A stretch of DNA of 36,833 nucleotides from Nitrosomonadales bacterium (GTDB taxonomy: Bacteria > Pseudomonadota > Gammaproteobacteria > Burkholderiales > SG8-39). The DNA lies in assembly GCA_005240145.1 (NCBI GenBank), contig SBAS01000013.1, forward strand, positions 1 through 36,833, written 5' to 3'. Positions 18,595 to 27,141 of this stretch are shown here, piece by piece. How positions within the stretch are numbered: the stretch's first letter is position 1; each line of letters opens with the position of its first letter. The position numbers were made by a program, and so were the translations under genes. The notes under the pieces were generated by a model. The model was not told where the DNA came from, ran no database searches, and was given only the letters and a program-made list of their open reading frames with translations.

Positions 18595-19389
18595 ATGAGC
18601 GCACAACCGCAGGCGCAGCAACCCGTCTTGCTGCGCGAGGACCGAGATGGCATCGCCACGCTGACGCTGAACCGTCCCGCGCGGATGAACCTGTTGACGA
18701 CGGAGATGTTGACGGCGCTGCAGGAATCGTTTGATGCGATTGGAAAAAACAAGGACATACGGGTCGTGATCCTCGCCGCAGCGGGCAAGGGCTTTTGCGC
18801 CGGGCACGACCTGAAGGAAATCAAGGCGCTCGGCGACCAGGCGAAAATCGCGGCTCTCTTCACCCAGTGCAGCCGGATGATGATGTCGGTGCAGAACCTG
18901 CCGCAGCCGGTGATTGCGAAAGTGCAGGGCGCCGCGGCGGCGGCGGGCGCGCAGCTCGTCGCCCAATGCGACCTTGCCGTGGCCTCGGATGCCGCACGGT
19001 TCGTCACCTCCGGTGTGACCTGGGGGTTTTTCTGCTCCACCCCCGGCGTCGCCATCGGCCGCAACCTGCAGCGCAAGCACGCGATGGAGATGCTGCTCAC
19101 GGGCGAGCCGATCAGCGCGCAACGCGCGATGGAATGGGGCCTCGTCAACAAGGTCGTCGCCGCCGACGCGCTGGATGGCGAGACCTTGTCGCTGGCGCAA
19201 ACGATTGCGTCGAAGCCCCCGGGCACCGTAGCCGCGGGCAAGCGTGCGTTCTACCGGCAAATGGACCTGGATCTGCCGCGGGCTTATGCGCTAGCGGGCG
19301 AAGTGATCTCCTCGAGTTTCGCGCATGAGGAAGGCAAGGACGGCATGGAGGCCTTCATCGCCAAGCGTCCGCCACCGGGAAAGCGATAG
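18595..19389 (+). CDS. enoyl-CoA hydratase/isomerase-family protein (ECHDC3-like), catalytic glutamates absent
   Basis: A 264-residue crotonase-fold protein. The first oxyanion-hole motif GFCAGHDLKE is at residues 66-75 and the second hole is AAAAAGAQ at 113-120. By alignment with classical hydratase, the first catalytic Glu position is Gln120 and the second (20 residues later) is Gly140. Ordinary enoyl-CoA hydration is therefore doubtful; another CoA-thioester reaction is possible. GAGGAG precedes ATG 18595. It is co-transcribed with the acyl-CoA synthetase and directly abuts the lipid-kinase-like gene, whose frame continues past its TAG. Confidence 0.88.
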   Translation: MSAQPQAQQPVLLREDRDGIATLTLNRPARMNLLTTEMLTALQESFDAIGKNKDIRVVILAAAGKGFCAGHDLKEIKALGDQAKIAALFTQCSRMMMSVQNLPQPVIAKVQGAAAAAGAQLVAQCDLAVASDAARFVTSGVTWGFFCSTPGVAIGRNLQRKHAMEMLLTGEPISAQRAMEWGLVNKVVAADALDGETLSLAQTIASKPPGTVAAGKRAFYRQMDLDLPRAYALAGEVISSSFAHEEGKDGMEAFIAKRPPPGKR

Positions 19390-20271
19390 CTGAAGCCCTG
19401 CCTGATCGTCCGCAATCCGGCCGCCGGGCGCGGACGCGCGCTGCGCCAGTGGCCTGAAACCGAGCGCAAGCTGAAGGAGGCCGGCCTCGTGTTCGACGAG
19501 GCCGTCACATCGCGGCCACTCGAAGCGGCCGCGATCGCGGAAAGAGAAGCCGGCAGCTATGGCTGCATCGTCGCCGCCGGCGGCGACGGCACGGTGCACG
19601 AGGTCGTCAACGGGCTGATGCGGGCGGGGGCCAATACGACGCTAGGAGTGATCCCGCTCGGCAGCGGCGACGACTTTGCGAAATTTCTTTCGAATGATTT
19701 TATTTCTAATTTTGTAGGGCAAAAAACAAAAGCATTCGATGTCGGCCGCATCGCCTCCAGCGCCGAAGTGCGCTATTTCGCCAACGGCATGGACATCGGT
19801 TTCGGCGCGCACGGCGCGCGCAACGTCGCCCTGGTGCCGCGGTTTCTGACCGGCTTCGGCGCCTATCTCGGCGCGCTGCTCCTGACCATGGTGCGCTATC
19901 CGCTGCTGCGGGTGCGCCTGCAGATCGATGACGCGTCGGCGTTTGATTTCACCACGGCCATGACTGCCGTCATGAACGGCACTACTTTCGGCGGCAGTTT
20001 CCGCGTCTGCCCCGAGGCGCGGCCCGACGATGGACTTCTGGATCTCCTTCTGGTGGAAGCGGTCGGGCGGCTTGCGATCCTGCAACTGGTACCGAAGATC
20101 CTGCGCGGGGCGCATGCCGGCGATCCGCGTCTTCGTTTGCTGCGCGCGAAACGCTTGACGATCGAATCCGACGACCCGCTGCTGGTCGAGGCAGACGGCG
20201 AGATCGCGTTCCAGGACGCGCACCGGCTGAATATTGGCCTGCTGCCGGGGGTGTTGCGGGTCTTCGCCTAG
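19390..20271 (+). CDS. diacylglycerol/lipid kinase-family protein, probable CTG start
   Basis: About 293 residues of the DAGK catalytic/YegS-like family, which phosphorylates lipid hydroxyl groups using ATP. Motifs: VRNPAAGRGRA near residue 7, the nucleotide-binding AAGGDGTVHEVVNGL and IPLGSGDDFAKF, and a C-terminal beta-rich domain ending in DGE. The conserved first strand lies before any ATG, GTG or TTG. CTG 19390 follows immediately after the preceding TAG in the same frame and has GGGAAAG 6 nt upstream, so it is the likely start. GTG 19489 would remove the first motif. An AT-rich patch covers 19675-19740 just after the GDD motif. Confidence 0.85.
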   Translation: MKPCLIVRNPAAGRGRALRQWPETERKLKEAGLVFDEAVTSRPLEAAAIAEREAGSYGCIVAAGGDGTVHEVVNGLMRAGANTTLGVIPLGSGDDFAKFLSNDFISNFVGQKTKAFDVGRIASSAEVRYFANGMDIGFGAHGARNVALVPRFLTGFGAYLGALLLTMVRYPLLRVRLQIDDASAFDFTTAMTAVMNGTTFGGSFRVCPEARPDDGLLDLLLVEAVGRLAILQLVPKILRGAHAGDPRLRLLRAKRLTIESDDPLLVEADGEIAFQDAHRLNIGLLPGVLRVFA

Positions 20272-20299
20272 TTGAAGAAGCCGCTTTAAGCTTGCGCCG

Positions 20300-21172
20300 C
20301 TAGCCGGCCGGCCCCACGAAGCCTATGTAGAGGCCGCAGGCGTCTTCTGGAACGACCAGCATGGCTTGCTCGCCGGTATTGCGCACGCCGCGCGCAGGAG
20401 GCGGCAGGCCGTGGGTCGACATCCAATGGGCGGCGGCGTCCAAGCTGCGGGTGCGATAGAGGACCTGGAAGGGACCCGGCCCGCGGCGGGCAAGTGCGTC
20501 GGCGGCGACACCCGGACCTGCCGGCTGTGCGACCGCCAGTGCGTTCGGGCCGAGCGCAAACACCGCCATGTCGGCTCCAATCACGGTGCCACGCTCCATC
20601 GCTGGCGAAAGGCCGAGCACGTCTCGGTAGACCGGAACGGCGGCCGCGAGATCCGGCACGGCGATGTAGGCGCGTTCCACTCTAGCGACCCCGTTGGGGT
20701 GCGAGGCATTTGGCACCTGCTGGCGTCGCGTCGCCAGCGGCGTAAGGTGCTCGATGAAGAACAGCGGCAGTGGATTGCGTTCACCGAGCGTGGCGGCTTT
20801 CCAGTGCAGTTCCTGCCCGGCGGGCGTCCGCCGCCCGCCCTCGACGGCGTCGCCGATGTCGACCCCGCGCGAGCGCATCGCCGCCACGTCGGCCGCCAGG
20901 TCGTCGCTCTGCACGATGATGTAACGCAGGCCGCCTCCGGCGCCAATGAATTCGAGCAGTCCACCCCAAGGACTGCCGGCGAGGTATTCGTCGCGGTCGC
21001 GGATGGCGAGCAACTCGAGGTAATCGTACTCGTTGAAGGCGATGGCGTTGTGCGTACCCTTGCCGGGGTGGATCCCGCCGGGGTGGATGCTGAATCCGAT
21101 GCGCGCATAGGCCTCCACGCCCCGGTCGAGGTCCGCAACGCAGATCATCACGTGGTCGATGCGCGTGAGCAC
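20300..21172 (-). CDS. VOC-superfamily protein, glyoxalase-like, two modules
   Basis: A 290-residue protein with two glyoxalase/dioxygenase-type modules. Module 1 starts IDHVMICVADLDRGVEAYA and includes FNEYDYLELLAI; module 2 starts ERAYIAVPDLAAAVPVYRDV. Conserved His7 and the acidic residue in YLELL could bind metal. The resemblance is to the Glyoxalase_3 type, whose members are mostly uncharacterised. The start is GTG 21172 with GGGAAG about 8 nt upstream. It is the last gene of the long leftward run, 18 nt after a Bug receptor, and ends 28 bp from the convergent lipid-kinase-like gene. Confidence 0.85.
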   Translation of the reverse strand: MLTRIDHVMICVADLDRGVEAYARIGFSIHPGGIHPGKGTHNAIAFNEYDYLELLAIRDRDEYLAGSPWGGLLEFIGAGGGLRYIIVQSDDLAADVAAMRSRGVDIGDAVEGGRRTPAGQELHWKAATLGERNPLPLFFIEHLTPLATRRQQVPNASHPNGVARVERAYIAVPDLAAAVPVYRDVLGLSPAMERGTVIGADMAVFALGPNALAVAQPAGPGVAADALARRGPGPFQVLYRTRSLDAAAHWMSTHGLPPPARGVRNTGEQAMLVVPEDACGLYIGFVGPAG

Positions 21173-21190
21173 GGCCGCGCTTCCCGGCGC

Positions 21191-22147
21191 CTACTCGGAC
21201 TGGATTCCGGCGCGCTTTACCACTGCGCTCATGCGCTTGAGGCCGTCCTGCGTCCACTGCGTCACTTGGGCTGGCGGGGAACCGATCGGCTCCAGGCCCA
21301 GCGCAATGAGCTTCTCACGCACATCCGCCGCGCCGACGGCTTTGACCAGCTCCGCGTGCAGCCGGTCCAGGATCGGCTGGGGCGTGCCGACCGGGGCGAC
21401 GATCGAAGCCCAGGTCTGCCATTCGAAGCCCGCAACCCCCGCTTCGGCCATCGTCGGCACGTTCGGCAGCAGCGGCGAGCGGCGCGCGCCCGGCACGCCC
21501 AGCGCGCGCATGCGGCCAGCGTTGATGTGCGGCAGTACGATCGACACCGCGCTGAAGTGGACCTGAACCTGGTTGGACAGGATGTCGAGCGCGGCCTGCG
21601 TCGCGCCACGGTACGGAATGTGCACGACGAAAATCCCCGTCGCCGCCTTGAACGCTTCCATCGCGACGTGCTGCGGGCTGCCGACGCCGCCCGAGGAATA
21701 GTCCAGGCGTCCCGGCCGCTGCTTCGCCAGCGCGATCAGCTCGGGCACCGTCTTCACCGGCAGGTCGTTGCTCGCCACCAGCACCCAGGTGATGCCGGCG
21801 ACGATGCCGACGGGTATGTAGTCCCGGACCGGGTCGTAGGGCACTGCGCGGATGTTCGGGATCATCGTCAGGATGCTGTCGTTGAGCGCGCCGAGGGTGT
21901 AGCCGTCCGGCGCGGCCCGCTTGACCCGCTCGGCGCCGATCACGCCAGCGGCGCCGGGCTGGTTCTCCACCACGATCTGCCGGCCCATGTTGTCGCTCAT
22001 CCTCTGCGCGACGATGCGGATCATCGCATCGACCGCGCTGCCCGCCTGCAGGGGCATGAGCAGCAGGATCGGCTTGGCAGGGTAAGTCTGCGCGGCGCAA
22101 GGCAGGGACAACGCGAGCAGCAAACCGCAGGCCAAGTGGCGGAACAT
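21191..22147 (-). CDS. Bug/TctC-family periplasmic solute receptor
   Basis: A 318-residue receptor with signal peptide (LLLALSLPCAAQ, mature start near TYPAKPILLLMP). TctC features follow: VVENQPGAAGVIGAERV, APDGYTLGALN, YSSGGVGSPQHVAMEAF and HIPYRGATQAALDIL. The second-strand motif PLQAGSAVDA departs from the common PFPPGGxxD, so ligand specificity may differ. The ATG overlaps the acyl-CoA dehydrogenase stop in TGATG, a coupling arrangement. The upstream in-frame extension inside the dehydrogenase is rejected. Confidence 0.92.
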   Translation of the reverse strand: MFRHLACGLLLALSLPCAAQTYPAKPILLLMPLQAGSAVDAMIRIVAQRMSDNMGRQIVVENQPGAAGVIGAERVKRAAPDGYTLGALNDSILTMIPNIRAVPYDPVRDYIPVGIVAGITWVLVASNDLPVKTVPELIALAKQRPGRLDYSSGGVGSPQHVAMEAFKAATGIFVVHIPYRGATQAALDILSNQVQVHFSAVSIVLPHINAGRMRALGVPGARRSPLLPNVPTMAEAGVAGFEWQTWASIVAPVGTPQPILDRLHAELVKAVGAADVREKLIALGLEPIGSPPAQVTQWTQDGLKRMSAVVKRAGIQSE

Positions 22148-23310
22148 CAGAAAGACCTCGGCAGGCCGAGCACGTGCTCGGCTACGTAGGACAGGATCAG
22201 GTTGGTCGAGATCGGCGCCACCAGGTACAGGCGCGTTTCCCTGAACTTGCGCTCCACGTCGTACTCGGCGGCGAAGCCGAAGCCGCCGTAGGTCTGGATG
22301 CAGACGTTGGCGGCTTCCCAGGAAGCCTTGGCGCACAGGTGCTTGGCCATATTGGCTTCAGCCCCACAATGAAGTTTTTTATCAAATAAAGAAGCAGCTT
22401 TATATCTCATGAGATTTGCCGCTTCGATTTCCATGTAGGCCTCGGCGATCGGGAACTGGATACCCTGGTTCTGGCCGATCGGCCGGCCGAACACCACGCG
22501 TTCCTTGGAGTACTTCGTCGCGCGCTCCACAAACCAGTAGCCGTCGCCGATGCATTCGGCGGCGATCAGGATGCGCTCGGCGTTGAGTCCATCCAGGATG
22601 TACTTGAAACCCATGCCTTCCTCGCCGATCAGGTTCTCCGCCGGCACCTCGAGGTTGTCGATGAACACCTCGTTGGTCTCGTGGTTCACCATGTTGCGGA
22701 TCGGCTTGACCGTCAGGCCCTTGCTTCTCGTGTCGACGAGAAAGATGGACATGCCTTCGGATTTCTTCTTCACCTTGTCGAGCGGCGCGGTGCGCGCGAG
22801 CAGGATCATGAGTTCGGAGTGCTGCAGGCGCGAGGTCCAGACCTTCTGGCCGTTGACCACGTAGCGGTCGCCTTTCCTTACCGCCACCGTCTTGATGCTG
22901 GTGGTGTCGGTGCCGGCAGTGGGCTCGGTCACGCCCATGGACTGCAGGCGCAACTCGCCGCTGGCGATTTTCGGCAGGTACATCTTCTTCTGCGCCGCGG
23001 AGCCGTTGCGCAGCAGGGTGTTCATGTTGTACATCTGCCCGTGGCAGCAGCCCGCATTGCCGCCCGAGCGCGTGATTTCCTCCATGATCACGGTGGCTTC
23101 CGTCAGGGACAGGCCCGAGCCGCCGAATTCCTCCGGGATGAGGGCCGACATCCAGCCCGCCTTGGTGAGCGCCTCGACAAAGGCCTCGGGATAGCTGCGC
23201 GCCTCGTCGATCTTCTGCCAGTAGGCGGAGTCGAAGGTTTTGCATAGCGCGCGGACCGCGTCGCGTATGTCGGCATGTGAGTCAGCGGGCTGGGATTCGT
23301 GCGCCTTCAT
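22147..23310 (-). CDS. acyl-CoA dehydrogenase with catalytic base moved to the IVD/LCAD position
   Basis: A 387-residue FAD enzyme of the acyl-CoA dehydrogenase family, which makes a 2,3-double bond in an acyl-CoA and passes electrons to ETF. Recognisable parts are PEEFGGSGLSLTEATVIMEE, MGVTEPTAGTDTTSIKT (flavin contact) and IQTYGGFGFAAEYDVERKFR. The usual catalytic YEGT segment reads LVAPISTN (363-370), placing Pro366 where Glu is expected. Glu245 in DGLNAERILIAA matches the alternative base site of isovaleryl- and long-chain enzymes. It directly abuts the MR/MLE gene. Residues 301-319 are in AT-rich codons. Confidence 0.92.
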   Translation of the reverse strand: MKAHESQPADSHADIRDAVRALCKTFDSAYWQKIDEARSYPEAFVEALTKAGWMSALIPEEFGGSGLSLTEATVIMEEITRSGGNAGCCHGQMYNMNTLLRNGSAAQKKMYLPKIASGELRLQSMGVTEPTAGTDTTSIKTVAVRKGDRYVVNGQKVWTSRLQHSELMILLARTAPLDKVKKKSEGMSIFLVDTRSKGLTVKPIRNMVNHETNEVFIDNLEVPAENLIGEEGMGFKYILDGLNAERILIAAECIGDGYWFVERATKYSKERVVFGRPIGQNQGIQFPIAEAYMEIEAANLMRYKAASLFDKKLHCGAEANMAKHLCAKASWEAANVCIQTYGGFGFAAEYDVERKFRETRLYLVAPISTNLILSYVAEHVLGLPRSF

Positions 23311-24462
23311 CTATACGTATCCTGGACCTTCAATCGCCGGGTGCTGCAGCAGAAATTCCTCATTGATCTCGAGCCCGAGCCCGGGTTTGTCCAGCGGCCA
23401 GACATTGCCGTGCGGGTCCACCTTATAGGGGGTAGAGCATAGCTCATCGCGGAACTTGTTCGCTGCCGATACATCTCCTTCGAAATAGCCGCCGTTTTCG
23501 ATGGCGGCGAGGAAATGGATCGAGGCAGCGTGGTTGAGGCCGGTCATCGAACTGTGCGGGTGGATCGACAGCTTGTACGCGGAGGCCATGGCGGCGATGC
23601 GCAGGGCCTCGGTAATGCCGCCGGTCTTGGACAGGTCGGGTTGCAGGATGGTGATGGCGCCGTCCTCGATCACCCGGTTGAACTCGAAGCGGGTGTAGTG
23701 GTTCTCGCCGGCCGCCAGCGGCGTGCGACCAAAGCCCTTCGCCAGGCGGTAGCTGCGGTAGTCGTGCGCCGGGAAGGGTTCCTCCAGCCAGGCGACGTTC
23801 AGCTCGTCCATGCCCGGCATCACCTGCCGCACGTCCTCGACGCTGTAGCCGATGTTGGCGTCGGTCAGGATTACGAGGCCGTCGCCGCAGGCCTTGCGCA
23901 CGGCCCGGACGCGCTCCAGGTCCTTTTTCGGCGTATCGCCGACGCGGAGCTTTACCGCTTTATAGCCAAGCGCCAGGTTTGTTTTTATTTCCTCTATCAG
24001 TTTTTCAGCCGGCTGGTAGCCGAGTGAGACTCCACCGGCATAGGCTGGAATGGCCTTCTTTGAGCCGCCCAACAATCTGTAAAGCGGCATGCCCGCCGCT
24101 TGGCCGCGGATATCCCACAGCGCGAGGTCGATGCCGCTCATGGCGAGGCAGGTGCCGGCGCCCATGCCGTGGCTGGCGAGCTGCTTGGCGTAGATTTTGT
24201 GCCAGACGCCCACCACGTCGGCCGCGTCCATGCCAAGCACGAGTTGCCTCAGCGTGGTCTCGATCAGCTTCGCCACCGCGGTATGCGCGCGGCCGTGGTG
24301 CGATTCGCCCCAGCCCACGAGGCCGCCCGCGGTCGCGACCTTCACCACCACCGCATCGCGCTTGATGGCGGTGCCGATGCCCAGCGCCACGCGGTTCTCC
24401 GGCGGCACCGGAAACGAAGTGGCGTAGGCCTTGATATCAACGATTTTGAGATCTGCGGGCAT
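23311..24462 (-). CDS. mandelate racemase/muconate lactonizing enzyme-family protein
   Basis: A 383-residue enolase-superfamily enzyme; members abstract a proton alpha to a carboxylate, usually dehydrating or isomerising acid sugars or cycloisomerising muconates. The barrel bears Lys171-x-Arg173 (AVKLRVG) at the KxK position. Metal ligands are Asp201 (TDANIGY), Glu227 or 228 (WLEEPF) and Glu253 (AGENHYT), with candidate general base His301 or His303 (LSIHPHSS). The capping domain is N-terminal (GWGESHHGRAH). Its ATG lies within the 3' end of the 2-hydroxyacid dehydrogenase gene (26-bp overlap). An AT-rich patch covers 23955-24010. Confidence 0.91.
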   Translation of the reverse strand: MPADLKIVDIKAYATSFPVPPENRVALGIGTAIKRDAVVVKVATAGGLVGWGESHHGRAHTAVAKLIETTLRQLVLGMDAADVVGVWHKIYAKQLASHGMGAGTCLAMSGIDLALWDIRGQAAGMPLYRLLGGSKKAIPAYAGGVSLGYQPAEKLIEEIKTNLALGYKAVKLRVGDTPKKDLERVRAVRKACGDGLVILTDANIGYSVEDVRQVMPGMDELNVAWLEEPFPAHDYRSYRLAKGFGRTPLAAGENHYTRFEFNRVIEDGAITILQPDLSKTGGITEALRIAAMASAYKLSIHPHSSMTGLNHAASIHFLAAIENGGYFEGDVSAANKFRDELCSTPYKVDPHGNVWPLDKPGLGLEINEEFLLQHPAIEGPGYV

Positions 24463-25414
24463 GAAATTTTTCCCAGGCCTCCGGGTTGACGAAATTCAGC
24501 GGCCGCTCGCCCGCGAGCATGCGCAGGGTCTCCGCGGCGGCGGCGGTGCCCATGCGCTGGCGCGATTCCTGCGTCATGCCGGCGAGGTGCGGCGTGAGGA
24601 CCGCGTTGTCCAGCGCGAGCAGGGGATGCCCCGGCTCCAACCGGTAATGCTCGTGGACGTCCAGCATCGCGCCGGCGATGGTGCGATGCTGCAGGGCCTC
24701 GATCAGCGCGCTTTCCTCGACCACGGCACCGCGGCCCACGTTAATGAGCCAGGCGCTGTTTTTCATCAGGGCAAACTTTTGCCGGTTGAACAGGTGATGC
24801 GTCTCGGGCGTAAGCGGGCAGGTCACCACGACGACGTCGGCTGCGGCGATCAGGCGCTCCAGATCCATTGCCTCGGCCTCCGCGGGCAGCCGGTCGAGCC
24901 GGCGCTGGTTGCCCAGCACGCGCATGCCGAAGCCATGGCGGCAGATTTTCGCCAGGCGCGTCCCGATCTCGCCCACACCCACGATGCCGACGGTCATCGC
25001 AGCGATCTCATGCGCCTTGACGCCGAGGCCGCGCGCTTCATCCCACGGGTGGGTCCTGATCTTGGTGGTTATTTCGAAGCTGTTTCGTGCCAGCATCAAC
25101 ATCGCCAGCACGCAATATTCCGCCACGGATTGGGCATTGCCTCCGGGAAGATTGGCGACGGGGATTCCCCGCTCGGTAGCGGCGCCGATCGGCACCAGGT
25201 CCAGCCCGGTGCCGTGAATCGTGACCGCTTTCATTTTCACGGCGGCGGCGAAGAAATCGTCGGGCAGGCGGCTGCGCGTGATCACGGCGTCGGCATCCCG
25301 GGCATCGCGCCGGATGCCGTCGAAGGAGGCTTCCTTGCACAACAGCACTTCGCACTTCTCGCGCAGCAGGTGTACGCCGGCGGGGTCAATCGGGTCGACC
25401 AGCAATACGCGCAT
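24437..25414 (-). CDS. D-isomer-specific 2-hydroxyacid dehydrogenase (phosphoglycerate/glyoxylate reductase-like)
   Basis: A 325-residue NAD(P)-dependent oxidoreductase that interconverts 2-hydroxy and 2-keto acids. The Rossmann motif GIVGVGEIG is near residues 143-151. The substrate carboxylate Arg is Arg228 in NVGRGAVVEE, and the catalytic His is His276 in TPHLAGMT. MRVLLVDPIDPAG is the natural start at 25414; longer readings run into the previous gene. It starts 2 nt after the AidB-like gene stop and overlaps the MR/MLE gene. A joint role on a hydroxy acid made by its neighbours is inferred. Confidence 0.92.
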   Translation of the reverse strand: MRVLLVDPIDPAGVHLLREKCEVLLCKEASFDGIRRDARDADAVITRSRLPDDFFAAAVKMKAVTIHGTGLDLVPIGAATERGIPVANLPGGNAQSVAEYCVLAMLMLARNSFEITTKIRTHPWDEARGLGVKAHEIAAMTVGIVGVGEIGTRLAKICRHGFGMRVLGNQRRLDRLPAEAEAMDLERLIAAADVVVVTCPLTPETHHLFNRQKFALMKNSAWLINVGRGAVVEESALIEALQHRTIAGAMLDVHEHYRLEPGHPLLALDNAVLTPHLAGMTQESRQRMGTAAAAETLRMLAGERPLNFVNPEAWEKFHARRSQNR

Positions 25415-25416
25415 GC

Positions 25417-27141
25417 TCAGGCGAGGCGCGTCAGGATGCGCTCGGCGGCATCCGGTGCGATGGGTGTTTCGGGCAACAGGGCTTCGGCGAACTCCGCTTC
25501 GAATCCGGTGGTGACGCGGCGCAGTGGATCGCGCGGCGCGAGGCGGTGCACGTAGACGAGGAAGGCGAGCAGCTGGCGGCGGCAGTCGGCCAACCCGTCT
25601 GCGCGTTCGCCCAGGCGCGTGCCTTCGTCCGCGAGCAGCGCCGCAGCGCAGGCGTAGTACAGGCCGCTTGCCGCCTGCCGGGCGTGCGCTTCGCCGCCGG
25701 TGGCGGCGACTTCGTGCGCGAATTCGGCGGCCTTGTCGAGCGAGGCGGCGAGGCGTCCGGCGAGGAGCCTGGGCGCGCGCTCGATGCGCGCATTCAGCTC
25801 CGGCAGCAGCGCCTCCAGGCACTGCTCGCGCCGGATGGCGCGCAGCACGTCGAGCGCCACGATGTTGGAGGTGCCTTCCCAGATCGAGCCCAGATGCGCG
25901 TCGCGCAACAGGCGCGAATCGGACCATTCCTCGGTGTAGCCGACGCCACCGCGTACTTCCATGGCATCGCCGGTCGCGCGACGGGCGTCGCGGCAGGCGC
26001 GGAATTTGATGAGCGGCGTGAGAAGGCGCACGCGGCGGCGTGCAAGTTCGTCGTCTTGATCTGATTTTTGTAATTCACCAGAAATATAGAATAAAACCGA
26101 ACGAGCGGCTTCTGCTGGCAGCATCAGCTTGAGCAATTGACGGCGCATCAGAGGCAGTTCGATGAGCGGTTTGCCGAAGGCCTGCCGCCGCCGCGCGACG
26201 AACAAAGCTTCGGTGAGCGCGCGCCGCATGAGCCCCGCGGCACGCATGCCGTTGGAAAGGCGCGACATGTTGATCATGTCGGCCATCTGCTTGAAGCCTT
26301 GCCGGGGGCTGCCCACCAGCCAGGCGAGCGCGCCCTCCAGCTTGATTTCGCCGCTCGGCATGGCGCGCGTGCCGAGCTTCTCCTTGAGGCGCACGATGCG
26401 GTACCGGTTCGGCGAGCCGTCAGGCAGCATGCGCGGCAGCAGGAACAGCGAAAGCCCTGCGGTTCCCGCGGGCGCATCTTCGGGACGCGCCAGCACCAGC
26501 GCGAGGCCCGCGTCGGCATTGGAACAGAACCACTTGTCGCCGAAGAGCGCCCAGTGCTCGCCCTGTTTGAGCGCTCTGGTGGAAATTGAACCCACATCCG
26601 ACCCCGCCTGCTGCTCGGTAATGAACATCGCTCCCTGCGTCAACGCATCCATGTCCTGCGAAGCGAGGCCGGGCAGGTAGCGCGCAACCAGCGCCGGTTC
26701 GGCGAACTTGCGGATGGTGCGCGTCAGCGCGTCGGTCATGGAAAGCGGGCAGCAGACGCCAAACTCGGCTTGCACATAAAGGTAGCTGAGGGCGTACTTG
26801 GCCGCCGGCGGCAGCGGTTGCGGCCAGCCGAGCACGCCGCCCCGATGCGACATGGCAGCAAGGCCGTACTGGCCGAAGGCGACTTCTTCCAGTTTCCTGT
26901 AGGCGGGGCTTTTTTCTATCCTCTGGTCGTTCAACACCGATGGACGCTTGTCCGCTTCGAGCGCCAATTCATCCAGGTCGGCTCCGGCCATCGCGCCCAG
27001 CCGCGTGAAATGGGGCAGCAGGTGGGCGCAGAGCTTCGATTCGAGGTGCAGCTCCAGCAGTCCCCGATAGGAGGGATCCGCTTCGAACAGGTTGAGGCCA
27101 CGCGAATCCGGCACGCCTTCCGGGGCGCGCAGGCTGGGCAT
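25417..27141 (-). CDS. acyl-CoA dehydrogenase, AidB-like
   Basis: A 574-residue acyl-CoA dehydrogenase of the longer AidB/DmdC-type group. Features: an N-terminal domain with HRGGVLGWPQPLPPAAKYA, flavin motif FITEQQAGSDVGSIS, KWFCSNADAG, and VRGGVGYTEEWSDSRLLRDA. The catalytic glutamate is present (Glu422 in WEGTSNIVALDVLRA). About 130 C-terminal residues form a helical tail. AidB proper is tied to alkylation stress, but the catabolic setting favours acyl-CoA oxidation. ATG 27141 overlaps the preceding Bug receptor stop (TGATG). A strong AT-rich codon patch covers 26050-26110. Confidence 0.9.
   Translation of the reverse strand: MPSLRAPEGVPDSRGLNLFEADPSYRGLLELHLESKLCAHLLPHFTRLGAMAGADLDELALEADKRPSVLNDQRIEKSPAYRKLEEVAFGQYGLAAMSHRGGVLGWPQPLPPAAKYALSYLYVQAEFGVCCPLSMTDALTRTIRKFAEPALVARYLPGLASQDMDALTQGAMFITEQQAGSDVGSISTRALKQGEHWALFGDKWFCSNADAGLALVLARPEDAPAGTAGLSLFLLPRMLPDGSPNRYRIVRLKEKLGTRAMPSGEIKLEGALAWLVGSPRQGFKQMADMINMSRLSNGMRAAGLMRRALTEALFVARRRQAFGKPLIELPLMRRQLLKLMLPAEAARSVLFYISGELQKSDQDDELARRRVRLLTPLIKFRACRDARRATGDAMEVRGGVGYTEEWSDSRLLRDAHLGSIWEGTSNIVALDVLRAIRREQCLEALLPELNARIERAPRLLAGRLAASLDKAAEFAHEVAATGGEAHARQAASGLYYACAAALLADEGTRLGERADGLADCRRQLLAFLVYVHRLAPRDPLRRVTTGFEAEFAEALLPETPIAPDAAERILTRLA

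Noticed and set aside
19489-20271. Lipid-kinase-like gene starting at GTG 19489
   Set aside because: It removes the conserved NPAAGRGRA segment that is intact upstream in the same frame.
20366-22189. 607-residue rightward frame over the VOC and Bug genes
   Set aside because: Antisense shadow of two supported genes with biased Arg/His composition.
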